From Patiria miniata (lineage: Eukaryota; Echinodermata; Asteroidea; Valvatida; Asterinidae): 64,000 nt of DNA. Location of the stretch: positions 15,314,927-15,378,926 of the forward strand of contig NW_024037063.1 of NCBI RefSeq assembly GCF_015706575.1. The letters run 5' to 3'. Within the stretch, counting starts at the first letter, position 1, and every line of letters starts with the position of its first letter. A model generated the notes under the pieces. That model saw only the letters and a program-made list of their open reading frames with translations. It was not told the origin of the DNA and ran no database searches. Of this stretch, positions 37,201 to 48,087 are shown one piece after another. A program made the translations under genes and the position numbers.

Positions 37201-40200
37201 CTAAAACTTCGCAAACGTCTTAAGTGGGTCAAGGTCATTATATACACCAATATTTAGGCGATTCCGACAAACTTCGCCACAGACATCTATTCAAAATACA
37301 TTTTTGCTAATTTTCAACCTGTCGCTAGAGGGCGCTCGAAGATTGCATGACGTCATCGGTAGATGATTTGAAGAATTCTATCGGCCAAGAGACTAACACC
37401 GTTAAAAGCAAGTTCATTTCTATTACCATTTTCAAATAATAAGCCACTTCCGGTTTGGGCCTTTTTCGACCGGAAGCAAGGGTCACGTGATTGCACGCAC
37501 ACTGAGTAAAATGAAGACCTTAACCTGCTCTACCACTTGCCGGCAACAGAATGCTGCGGACGCGTACGGTTGATTTCTTATGCATTTTTAAATATTAAAA
37601 GTGTCACAATTTAATTGCCTATAAATAAACACAGGATGACGTCATCATGACGTCATCATTCCACAATGTTGTTTGAATTAGGGTCTTTGCTTGGACAAAG
37701 ATTGGTGTAAATGAATTACTGGCAAAGAGTCAAAAATGCCCTTTGAAAATCGACAATTATTTTTTAATTTCTGTGTACAAAGTCTATGGGAAAAATTAAA
37801 TATTCAAAAATCTATAATAAATTAGTCGATGACGTCACCATGACGTCAATCTTCGGGACACATCTTTGCTATAGGGGCTATGCTTATGCTAACTTAGAAT
37901 GATGTATGACAAAGATTAATGCCAATAGTGGCGTGTAGAATAAACGTGTACAAAGTCTATGGGGTTTTGGGAAAAAAAGAAGAAGAAGAAGAAGAAGAAA
38001 GAAAAACTAGAGGTCTATGTCTGTTTGCAACAGAACATAGGGCTTTTCCGCATTATGATATTTTTTTAATCAATAATATGCCCTGAGTATTCATGAACAT
38101 AAAATCTGTCAAAAGAATTTTGCATTTTGCATGTTGCGTTCGGGAGATATGGCTAAAAGGTCCAAACAAATAAATATTCATATAAAATCTCAGGATGACG
38201 TCTTCATGACGTCACCTCATTTTTAATCTATAACACATCCTGGTATAGCCACATACCAAGTTTCAACCCAATCGGACTTACATTTCTGTAGATATAAGAC
38301 TTCACAATATGTACGTAAATTTTCAAAAATCAATAAAAACTTAGGTGATGACGTCATCGTGACGTCATAGTCTAGGCAGAATTTTTTATGAGGGTCTTCC
38401 TTGGCTGTAACTTTGATGACGATTCCAGATCGCCAAGTTATAAAAATGGTGCCTTGAAAACGTGTACAAAGTCAATGGGTTAAAAATCCAACAGCAGAAA
38501 AACTGCACCTTTAAATACGTGATCTGCCTTTAAACTGAAACATTTTTATAAAATATTACTTGATATTCTGACTCTTGGGAATATTTTCAATCAAATGACA
38601 GGCGTAAAAAAATACGATTTCTTTTTCCTTCTCATAGTAATTCTCAGCCGAAGTTCAGAACTACTCAGTAAGATATATCAGTGTTGTATAGGAAAAGACT
38701 TGTGGAGAAAGCTGTGTACAAAGTCTATGAGAAAAATTAATTATTCATGAATCCATAATAAATCATTTGATGATGACGTCATCATAATGTCATAGTCTTG
38801 GCATAATTTTTGTATGAGGGTCTTTCTTGGCTGTAACTTTGAAGACGATTCCAAATGGCCAAGTTATGAAAATGGTGGCTTGAAAACGTGTACAAAGTCA
38901 ATGGGTTAAAAATCCCACAGCAGAAAAACTGCACCTTTAAATTAGTGATTTTCCTTTCAACTGAAACATTTTTATAAAATATTACTTGCTATTCTAACTT
39001 TTGGGAATATTTTCAATCAAATGACAGTCGTAACAAAATACGATTTCTTTTTCCTTCTCATAGTAATTCTCAGCCGAAGTTCAGAACTACTCAGTAAGAT
39101 ATATCAGTGTTGTATAGGGAAAGACTTGTGGAGAAAGCTGGGTACAAAGTCTATGAGAAAATTAATTATTCATAAATCCATAATAATGACTATGCTTATG
39201 CCAACTTTCAATGATGTCTGACAAAGATTAATGCCAAAAGTGATATAGTACGTCCCTGTCTATGCGCATGCATGAACATAAAATCTGTCAAAGTTAGCCG
39301 AAAATCGGCTAAAACGGTCACTATGGACAGGATTTGACCTCAGCAACACGTGCGCTGCAGGCTGACTGACATACGATGTTTGTGACTATGTACAACGTAC
39401 GTGCATGTACATGTACATGTACATTGTGGACGTCCTGTCCTGTGCATGTTTTGAAGCAGAGGTATTGTCAACGTGAAGTTTTAAGCGTGCGCAGGGTATG
39501 TTCGAGTTCGCTTATCGCCTCGAAACTTTGAAATGTTTTAGACCTACCCTTCAATCGACAATTAAAGTAAAAACAAATATAAAAACTGCCATGGTTGATT
39601 TTTCAGGAATTTTCAAATGAAAAAGGGTCTTTTTATTATAACTTCCGGTCTGATGACGTCATTTGCCTAAAACTTCGCACACGTCTTAAGTGGGTCAAGG
39701 TCATTATATACACCAATATTTAGGCGATTCCGACAAACTTCGCCACAGACATCTATTCAAAATACATTTTTGCTAATTTTCAACCTGTCGCTAGAGGGCG
39801 CTCGAAGATTGCATGACGTCATCGGTAGATGATTTGAAGAATTCTATCGGCCTAGAGACTAACACCGTTAAAAGCAAGTTCATTTCTATTACCATTTTCA
39901 AATAATAAGCCACTTCCGGTTTGGGCCTTTTTCGACCGGAAGAAAGGGTCACGTGATTGCACGCACACTGAATGAAATAAAGACCTTAACCTGCTCTACC
40001 ACTTGCCGGCAACAGAATGCTGCGGACGCGTACGGTTGATTTCTTATGCATTTTTAAATATTAAAAGTGTCACAATTTAATTGCCTATAAATAAACACAG
40101 GATGACGTCATCATGACGTCATCATTCCACAATGTTGTTTGAATTAGGGTCTTTGCTTGGACAAAGATTGGTGTAAATGAATTACTGGCAAAGAGTCAAA

Positions 40201-43200
40201 TATGCCCTTTGAAAATCGACAATTATTTTTTAATTTCTGTGTACAAAGTCTATGGGAAAAATTAAATATTCAAAAATCTATAATAAATTAGTCGATGACG
40301 TCACCATGACGTCAATCTTCGGGACACATCTTTGCTATAGGGGCTATGCTTATGCTAACTTAGAAGGATGTATGACAAAGATTAATGCCAAAAGTGGCGT
40401 GTAGAATAAACGTGTACAAAGTCTATGGGGTTTTGGGAAAAAAGAAGAAGAAGAAGAGGAAGAAGAAAGAAACTAGAAATTGTGGTTGTGAACAACCACA
40501 GAGCTGTTCCCAATATTGATTATCTGTTGGACCCATATACATATAAGTAGAGATCTATGTCTGTTTGCAACAGAAGATAGGGCTTTTCTGAATTATGATT
40601 TGTTTTTATCAATAATACGTCCCTGACTATGCATGAACATAAAATCTGTCAAAGTTAGCCGCAAATCGGCTAAAACGGTCACTGTGGACAGGATTTGACC
40701 TAAGCAACACGTGCGCTGTGCGCGGGCTGACTGACATACGATATGTACAACGTACGTGCATGTACATGTACATGTACTGTACATTGTGGACGTCCTGTGC
40801 ATGTTTCAAAGCAGAGGTATTATCAACCTGAAGTTTTAAGCGTGCGCAGGGCATTTCCGAGTTTGCTTATTGCCTCAGAGCTTTCAAATGTTTTAGACCT
40901 ACCCTTCAATCGACAACTAAAGTAAAAACTAATATAAAAACTGCCATGGTTGATTTTTCAGGAATTTTCTAAGGAAAAAGGGTCTTTTCATTATAACTTC
41001 CGGTCTGATGACGTCATACACCTTAAACTTCGCACACGTCTTAAGTGGGTCAAGGTCATCATATACACCAATATTTAGGCGATTCCGACAAACTTCGCCA
41101 CAGACATCTATTCAAAATACATTTTTGAACATTTTCAACCTGTCGCTAGAGGGCGCTCGAAGATTGCATGACGTCATCGGTAGATGATTTGAAGAATACT
41201 ATCAACCAAGAGACTAACACCGTTGAAAGCAAGTTCATATCTATTACCACTTTCAAATAATAAGCCACTTCCGGTTTTGGCCTTTTTCGACCGGAAGCAA
41301 GGGTCACGTGATTTCACGCACACTGAATGAAATAAAGACCTCAACCTACTCTACCACTTGCCGGCAACAGAATGCTGCGGACGCGTACTGTTGATTTCTT
41401 ATGTATTTTTTATATTAAAAGTGTCACAATTAAATTGCCTATAAATAAAAACCGGATGACGTCATCATGACGTCATCATTACACAATGTTGTTTGAACTA
41501 GGGTCTTTGCTTGGACAAAGATTGGTGTAAATGAATTACTGGCAAAGAGTCGAAAATGCCCTCTGAAAATTGACATTTTTTTTAAATTTCTGTGTACAAA
41601 GTCTATGGGAAAAATTAAATATTCAAAATTCTATAATAAATCACGTGATGACATCAGCATGACGAAAAGTTTCGGCACACATCCTCAGATGATGGTTAAT
41701 AACTATGCTGAGTTTAAAGTTGATCGGATTTAAAATAATTGCCAAAGTGGCTTGTAGAATAAAAACGTGTACAAAACCTATGGGGAAAAGTGGAAAAAGA
41801 AAAAAAAAAAAAAAAACTAGAAATTGTGGTTGTGAACAACCACAGAGCTGTTCCCAATATTGATTATCTGTTGGACCCATAGACAAACCGCATTATGATT
41901 TGTTTTTATCAATAATACGTCCCTGACTAGGCATGAACATAAAATCTGTCAAAGTTAGCCGGAAATCGGCTAAAACGGTCACTGTGGACAGGATTTGACC
42001 TAAGCGACACGTGCGCTGTGCGCAGGCTGACTGACATACGATATGTACAACGTACGTGCATGTACATGTACATGTACTGTACATTGTGGACGTCCTGTGC
42101 ATATTTCAAAGCAGAGGTATTGTCAATCCGAAGTTTTAAGCGTGCGCAGGGCATGTCCGAGTTTGCTTATTGCCTCAGAGCTTTCAAATGTTTTAGACCT
42201 ACCCTTCAATCGACAATTAAAGTAAAAACTAATATAAAAACTGCCATGGTTGATTTTTCAGGAATTTTCTGAGGAAAAAGGGTCTTTTCATTATAACTTC
42301 CGGTCTGATGACGTCATACACCTTAAACTTCGCACAAGTCTTAAGTGGGTCAAGGTCATCATACACACCAATATTTAGGTGATTCCGACAAACTTCGCCA
42401 CAGACATCTATTCGAAATACATTTTTAAAAATTTTCAACCTGTCGCTAGAGGGCGCTCGAAGATTGCATGACGTCATCGGTAAATGATTTGAAGAATACT
42501 ATCAGCCAAGAGACTAACACCGTTGAAAGCAAGTTCATATCTATTACCACTTTTAAATAATAAGCCACTTCCGGTTTTGGCCTTTTTCGACCGGAAGCAA
42601 GGGTCACGTGATTTCACGCACACTGAATGAAATAAAGACTTGAACCTACTCTACCACTTGCCGGCAACAGAATGCTGCGGACGCGTACGGTTGATTTCTT
42701 ATGCATTTTTAAATATTAAAAGTGTTACTATTCAATTGCCTATAAATAAACACCGGATGACGTCATCATGACGTCATCATTACACAACGTTGTTTGAATC
42801 AGGGTCTTTGCTTGGACAAAGATTGGTGTAAATGAATTACTGGCAACGAGTCGAAAATGCCCTCTGAAAATTGACATTTTTAAAAAAATTCTGTGTACAA
42901 AGTCTATGGGAAAAATTAAATATTCAAAATTCCATAATAAATCACGTGATGACGTCAGCATGACGAAAGTTTCGGCACACATCCTCAGATGATGATTAAT
43001 AACTATGCTGAGTTTAAAGTTGATCGGATTTAAAATAATTGCCAAAGTGGCTTGTAGAATAAAAACGTGTACAAAACCTATGGGGAAAGCGGAAAAAGAA
43101 AAAAAAAAAAAAAAAAAAAAAGGAAAAACTAGAACTATGTGGTTGTGAGTGAACAACCACAGAGCTGTTCCCAACATGTTTTTGATTGTCTATTGCAGAG

Positions 43201-46200
43201 TACAAAATGATTCAATGATTTGTTCTAAACAAATGTTACTATTAAATTGAAATTATAATATGAATCGGTGATGGACTTGTTCGGGACACATTTTCCGAAG
43301 AGAAGCTGGTTGGGTTCTGAAAACATAAAATTGAAAATATATTTTTGGGAACAGGTCTGTTTGTACGAGATATAGACATATAAGTAGAGATCTATGTCTG
43401 TTTGCAACAGAAGATAGGGCTTTTCCGCATTATGATATGTTGTCATCAATAATACGTCCCTGACTATGCATGAACATAAAATCTGTCAAAGCTAGCCGGA
43501 AATCGGCTAAAACGGTCACTGTGGACAGGATTTGACCTCAGCAACACCTGCGCTGCGCGCGGGCTGACTGACATACGATATGTACAACGTACGTGCATGT
43601 ACATGTACATGTACATTGTGGACGTCCTGTGCATGTTTTCAAGCAGAGGTATTGTCAACCTGAAGTTTTAAGCGTGCGCAGGGCATGTCCGAGTTTGCTT
43701 ATTGCCTCGAAGCTTTGAAATGTTTTAGACCTATCCTTCAATAGACAATTAAAGTAAAAACCAATATAAAAACTGCCATGGTTGTTTTTTCAGGAATTTT
43801 CTAAGAAAAAAGGGTCTTTTCATTATAACTTCCGGTCTGATGACGTCATACACCTAAAACTTCGCACACGTCTTAAGTCGGTCAAGGTCATCATATACAC
43901 CACTATTTAGGCAATTCCAACAAACTTCGCCACAGACATCTATTCAAAATACATTTTTGCAAATTTTCAACCTCTCGCTAGAGGGCGCTCGAAGATTGCA
44001 TGACGTCAACGGTAAATGATTTGAATAATACTATCAGCCAAGAGACTAACACCGTTAAAAGCAAGTTCATATCTACTACCACTTTCAAATAATAAGCCAC
44101 TTCCGGTTTTGGCCTTTTTCGACCGGAAGCAAGGGTCACGTGATTTCACGCACACTGAATGAAATAAAGACCTCAACCTACTCTACCACTTGCCGGCAAC
44201 AAAATGCTGCGGACGCGTACGGTTGATTTCTTATGCATTTTTAAATATTAAAAGTGTCACAATTTAATTGCCTATATAATAAACACCGGATGACGTCATC
44301 ATGATGTCATCATTATACAATGTTGTTTGATAGGGGGTCTTCGCTTGGACAAAGATTGGTGTAAATGAATAACTGGCAAAGAGTCGAAAATGCCCTCTGA
44401 AAATTGACATTTTTTTAAAAAAATCTGTGTACAAAGTCTATGGGAAAAATTAAATATTCACAATTCTATAATAAATCACGTGATGACGTCAGCATGACGA
44501 AAAGTTTTGGCACACATCCTCAGATGATGATTAATAACTATGCTGAGTTTAAAGTTGATCGGATTTAAAATAATTGCCAAAGTGGCTTGTAGAATAAAAA
44601 CGTGTACAAAACCTATGGGAAAAGTGGAAAAAGAAAAAAAAAAAAAAACTAGAACTATGTGGTTGTGAGTGAACAACCACAGAGCTGTTCCCAACATGTT
44701 TTTGATTGTCTATTGCAGAGTACAAAATGATTCAATGATTTGTTCTAAACAAATTTTACTATTAAATTGAAATTATAATATGAATCGGTGATGGTCTTGT
44801 TCGGGACACATTTTCCGAAGAGAAGCTGGTTGGGTTCTGAAAACATAAAATTGAAAATATATCTTTGGGAACAGGTCTGTTTGTACGAGATATAGACATA
44901 TAAGTAGACATCTATGTCTGTTTGCAACAGAAGATAGGGCTTTCCCATATTATGATATGTTTTCATCAATAATACGTCCCTGACTATGCATGAACATAAA
45001 ATCTGTCAAAGCTAGCCGGAAATCGGCTAAAACGGTCACTGTAGACAGGATTTAACCTCAGCAACACGTGCGCTGCGCGGGCTGACTGACATACGATATG
45101 TACAACGTACGTACAACGTACGTGTATGTACATGTACATGTACATTGTGGACGTCCTGTGCATGTTTTCAAGCAGAGGTATTGTCAACCTGAAGTTTTAA
45201 GCGTGCGCAGGGCATGTCTGAGTTTGCTTATTGCCTCGAAGCTTTGAAATGTTTTAGACCTACCCTTCAATAGACAATTAAAGTAAAAACTAATATAAAA
45301 ACTGCCATGGTTGATTTTTCAGGAAGTTTCTAAGGAAAAAGGGTCTTTTCATTATAACTTCCGGTCTGATGACGTCATACACCTAAAACTTCGCACACGT
45401 CTTAAGTGGGTCAAGGCCATTATATACACCAATATTTAGGCAATTCCGACAAACTTCGCCACAGACATCTATTCAAAATACATTTTTGCAAATTTTCAAC
45501 CTGTCGCTAGAGGGCGCTCGAAGATTGCATGACGTCAACGGTAAATGATTTGAAGAATACTATCGGCCAAGAGACTAACACCGTTAAAAGCAAGTTCATA
45601 TCTATTACCACTTTCAAATAATAAGCCACTTCCGGTTTTGGCCTTTTTCGACCGGAAGCAAGGGTCACGTGATTTCACGCACACTGAATGAAATAAAAAC
45701 CTCAACCTACTCTACCACTTGCCGGCAACAAAATGCTGCGGACGCGTACGGTTGATTTCTTATGAATTTTTAAATATTAAAAGTGTCACAATTTAATTGC
45801 CTATAAAATAAACACTGGATGACGTCATCATGACGTCATCATTACACAATGTTGTTTGATAGGGGGTCTTTGCTTGGACAAAGATTGGTGTAAATGAATT
45901 ACTGGCAAAGAGTCGAAAATGCCCTCTGAAAATTGACATTTTTAAAAAACAATCTGTGTACAAAGTCTATGGGAAAAATTAAATATTCAAAATTCTATAA
46001 TAAATCACGTGATGACGTCAGCATGACGAAAAGTTTCGGCACACATCCTCAGATGATGATTAATAACTATGCTGAGTTTAAAGTTGATCGGATTTAAAAT
46101 AATTGCCGAAGTGGCTTGTAGAATAAAAACGTGTACAAAACCTATGGGAAAAGTGGAAAAAGAAAAAAAAAAAACTAGAAATGTGTTTGTGGACAAACAC

Positions 46201-46827
46201 TGAGCTGTTTCGACCGTTGTATTAATGACTGCAGTAAAGGAGTTTCATCCAGGTCGAATGAACATGTACATGCGTATTCTATACAAATAGTGTCTATGCT
46301 ACGTCCCTGACTAAGCATGAACATGAAATCTGTCAAAGTCAGCCGGAAATCGGCTAAAACGGTCACTGTGGACAGGATTTGACCTCAGCAACACGTGCGC
46401 TGCGCGCGGGCTGACTGACATACGATATGTACAACGTACGTGCTTGTACATGTACATTGCGGACTGTGCATGTTTTAAAGCAGAGTTATTGTCAACCTGA
46501 AGTTTTAAGCGTGCGCAGGGCATGTCCAAGTTTGCTTATTGCCTCGAAGCTTTGAAATATTTTAGACCTACCCTTAAATAGACAATTAAAGTAAGAACTA
46601 ATATAAAAACTGCCATGGTTGATTTTTCAGGAATTTTCTAAGGAAAAAGGGTCTTTTTATTATAACTTCCGGTCTGATGACGTCATACACCTTAAACTTC
46701 GCACACGTCTTAAGTGGGTCAAGGTCATCATATACACCAATATTTAGGCGATTCCGACAAACTTCGCCACAGACATCTATTCAAAATACATTTTTGAAAA
46801 TTTTCAACCTGTCGCTAGAGGGCGCTC
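33490..46827 (+). promoter_or_regulatory. Nine identical CTCF-like cores, one per unit
   Basis: CGCTAGAGGGCGCTC occurs at 33490, 34815, 37323, 39789, 41144, 42444, 43976, 45505 and 46813, all in the same orientation, plus a diverged-context copy at 27355. It matches the core of the bilaterian CTCF motif (CNCTAGRGGGCGC). Whether CTCF of this species binds it is inference; conservation between units also reflects recent copying. Confidence 0.45.
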
Positions 46828-46985
46828 GAAGATTGTATGACGTCATCGGTAGAAGATTTGAAGAAAACTATCAGCCAAGAGACTAACACCGTTAAAAGCA
46901 AGTTCATATCTATTACCACTTTTAAATAATAAGCCACTTCCGGTTTGGGCCTTTTTCGACCGGAAGCAAGGGTCGCGTGATTTTA
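33606..46985. promoter_or_regulatory. ETS pair plus E-box block, one per unit
   Basis: Each unit has CCACTTCCGGTTT, 'ggcctttttcg', ACCGGAAG and then GGTCACGTGAT within about 60 bp (near 33612, 34937, 37446, 39910, 41267, 42567, 44098, 45628, 46936). This combines two opposed ETS-type GGAA cores with a TCACGTGA E-box. E3 has three more compact versions. Confidence 0.45.
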
Positions 46986-47598
46986 CGCACACTGAATGAA
47001 ATAAAGGCCTCAACCTACTCTACCACTTGCAGGCAACAGAATGCTGCGGACGCGTACGGTTGATTTCTTATGCATTTTTAAATATTAAAAGTGTCACAAT
47101 TTAATTGCCTATAAATAAACACCAGATGACGTCATCATGACGTCATCATTACACAATGTTGTTTGAATTAGGGTCATTGCTTGGACAAAGATTGGTGTAA
47201 ATGAATTACTGGCAAAGTGTCGAAAATGCCCTTTGAAAATTGACATTTAAAAAAAAAATTCTGTGTACAAAGTCTATGGGAAAAATTAAATATTCAAAAT
47301 TCCATAATAAATCACATGATGACGTCAGCATGACGAAAAGTTTCGGCACACATCTTCAGATGGTGGTCTAAGTGTGTGCCAGGTTTGAAGTCGATCGGAT
47401 TTGAAAAAAAGCCAAAAGTGACTTGTAGAACGAAAACACGTGTTATCCTATGAGAAAAAAGTCTGAAAAATAAAAGAGAAAAAAAAAAATAACAGAAACA
47501 AGAGCTGTTTCGGTGTGTACACCGAAACAGCTAAAAAAAGGAAAAAAAAAAACTTTAACGAAAACAATAGCTGTTCCCAATTGAAATTGGGAACAGCT
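44649..47598 (-). mobile_element. Nested element E10 (tag type ii)
   Basis: The left CTAG is at 44649-44652. The right-end palindrome is 47569-47598. Own sequence: 44649-46174 and 47533-47598. The head is nearly the same as E9, including the 200-bp private block and the type iii remnant near 44905. Confidence 0.75.
46175..47532 (-). mobile_element. Nested element E11 (tag type i, innermost, complete)
   Basis: The left CTAG is at 46175-46178, hairpin GTGTTTGTGGACAAACAC, tag GAGCTGTTTCG. The right end is the type i palindrome at 47503-47532, reached through an uninterrupted A-rich tract and 'aacagaaacaag'. At 1358 bp it is the intact form of the type i element and, by nesting, the last to arrive. 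Confidence 0.8.
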
Positions 47599-48087
47599 AA
47601 AAAAAAAAAAAAAAAAAAAGGAAAAAAAAAAACTTTAACGAAAACAATAGCTGTTCCCAATTGAAATTGGGAACAGCTAAAAAAAACTTTAACGAAAACA
47701 ATAGCTGTTCCCAATTGAAATTGGGAACAGCTAAAAAAAAAAAGGAAAAAAAAAAACTTTAACGAAAACAATAGCTGTTCCCAATTGAAATTGGGAACAG
47801 CTAAAAAAATCAGAACAAAAAGAAAGGCTTTTCCGCAACAATGCGGAAAAGCCAAAAATCAGAACAAAAAGAAAGGCTTTTCCGCAACAATGCGGAAAAG
47901 CCAAAAATGAGAACAAAAAGAAAGGCTTTTCCGCAACTATGCGGAAAAGCCAAAAAGAAAAAGAAAAAAAAAATCTTAACGAAAACAAGAGCTGTTTCGG
48001 TGTGTACACCGAAACAGCTAAAAAGAAAAAAAAAAAAAAAAATCTTAACGAAAACAAGAGCTGTTTCGGTGTGTTACCGAAACAGCT
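47503..48087. repeat. Array of ten element right ends (palindromes)
   Basis: Ten perfect or near-perfect 28-30-bp palindromes are separated by 20-50-bp A-rich spacers: type i 47503-47532; type ii 47569-47598, 47649-47678, 47703-47732, 47773-47802; type iii 47826-47853, 47875-47902, 47924-47951; type i 47990-48019, 48059-48087. Spacers are type-specific (CTTTAACGAAAACAAT before ii, CAGAACAAAAAGAAA before iii, CTTAACGAAAACAAG before i). In reverse, the type order equals the order of left ends once E3, which closes itself, is removed. Confidence 0.95.

Larger units (their letters stand above)
29800..47340. promoter_or_regulatory. Dense TGACGTCA (CRE-type) palindromes across the element cluster
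   Basis: About six TGACGTCA octamers per 1.3-kb unit, often as GATGACGTCATCATGACGTC pairs (for example 37635-37655, 40102-40122, 42757-42777). They occur in all element types, including the otherwise unrelated 172-bp modules. TGACGTCA is the CREB/ATF palindrome. Function is inference. Confidence 0.5.
43129..47678 (-). mobile_element. Nested element E9 (tag type ii)
   Basis: The left CTAG is at 43129-43132. The hairpin is TATGTGGTTGTGAGTGAACA and its continuation, tag GAGCTGTTCCCAA. The right-end palindrome is 47649-47678. Own sequence: 43129-44648 and 47599-47678. A 200-bp block after the tag ('cggtgatggacttgttcggg') is shared only with E10. It is followed by a degenerate type iii end at about 43385. 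Confidence 0.75.
41817..47732 (-). mobile_element. Nested element E8 (tag type ii)
   Basis: The left CTAG is at 41817-41820 with the same hairpin as E7. The right-end palindrome is 47703-47732. Own sequence: 41817-43128 and 47679-47732. The internal type iii remnant is mostly deleted ('ccgcattatgattt' at about 41888). Confidence 0.75.
40473..47802 (-). mobile_element. Nested element E7 (tag type ii)
   Basis: The left CTAG is at 40473-40476, hairpin TGTGGTTGTGAACAACCACA, tag GAGCTGTTCCCAA. The right-end palindrome is 47773-47802. Own sequence: 40473-41816 and 47733-47802. About 75 bp inside the left end is a degenerate type iii end (GTAGAGATCTATGTCTG... near 40546). Confidence 0.75.
38004..47853 (-). 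mobile_element. Nested element E6 (tag type iii)
   Basis: The left CTAG is at 38004-38007 with the same hairpin and tag as E5. The right-end palindrome is 47826-47853. Own sequence: 38004-40472 and 47803-47853. The head is nearly identical to that of E5 over about 2.45 kb, pointing to recent copying. Confidence 0.75.
35495..47902 (-). mobile_element. Nested element E5 (tag type iii)
   Basis: The left CTAG is at 35495-35498, hairpin CTATGTCTGTTTGC/AACAGAACATAG, tag GGGCTTTTCCGC. The right-end palindrome is 47875-47902. Own sequence: 35495-38003 and 47854-47902. The 2.5-kb head contains a duplicated segment ('gatttctttttccttctcatag' around 36090 and 36520) and ends in a GAA-rich run before E6. 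Confidence 0.75.
34240..47951 (-). mobile_element. Nested element E4 (tag type iii)
   Basis: The left CTAG at 34240-34243 lies two A residues after the right end of E3, so E3 and E4 are siblings in the A tract of E2. The hairpin region CTGTATGTCTGTTTGCAACA is followed by tag GGGCTTTTCCGCATTATG. The right-end palindrome is 47924-47951 (GGCTTTTCCGC...GCGGAAAAGCC). Own sequence: 34240-35494 and 47903-47951. Confidence 0.75.
30844..48019 (-). mobile_element. Nested element E2 (tag type i)
   Basis: The left CTAG at 30844-30847 follows an uninterrupted A run. Hairpin GTGTTTGTGTACAAACAC lies at 30850-30867, followed by tag AGCTGTTTCGG. The right-end palindrome is 47990-48019. Own sequence: 30844-31804 and 47952-48019. 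The head contains four 172-bp modules (31129-31770). It is inserted in the A tract of E1. Confidence 0.75.
29718..48087 (-). mobile_element. Nested element E1 (tag type i, outermost)
   Basis: The left end is CTAG (29718-29721), hairpin TGTGTTTGTGGACAAACACA (29725-29744), then tag AGCTGTTTCGG. The right end is the type i palindrome at 48059-48087 (AGCTGTTTCGG...CCGAAACAGCT). Its own sequence is 29718-30843 and 48020-48087; everything between belongs to later insertions. The head carries five copies of a 172-174-bp module (29988-30676). Read on the - strand, a 3' hairpin before CTAG|T and a matching subterminal tag at the 5' end fit a non-autonomous Helentron/Helitron. No Rep/helicase ORF is present. 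Confidence 0.75.

Noticed and set aside
42740..43177. Phe-rich - strand ORFs recurring in the element cluster
   Set aside because: They are translations of the A-rich tract and hairpin region of each unit; not conserved as protein beyond repeat identity.
47503..48087. Regular palindromes with short spacers, resembling a CRISPR array or a chain of terminators
   Set aside because: The window is eukaryotic, spacers are A-rich and the same within each type, and each palindrome is paired with a matching element head. They are transposon ends.
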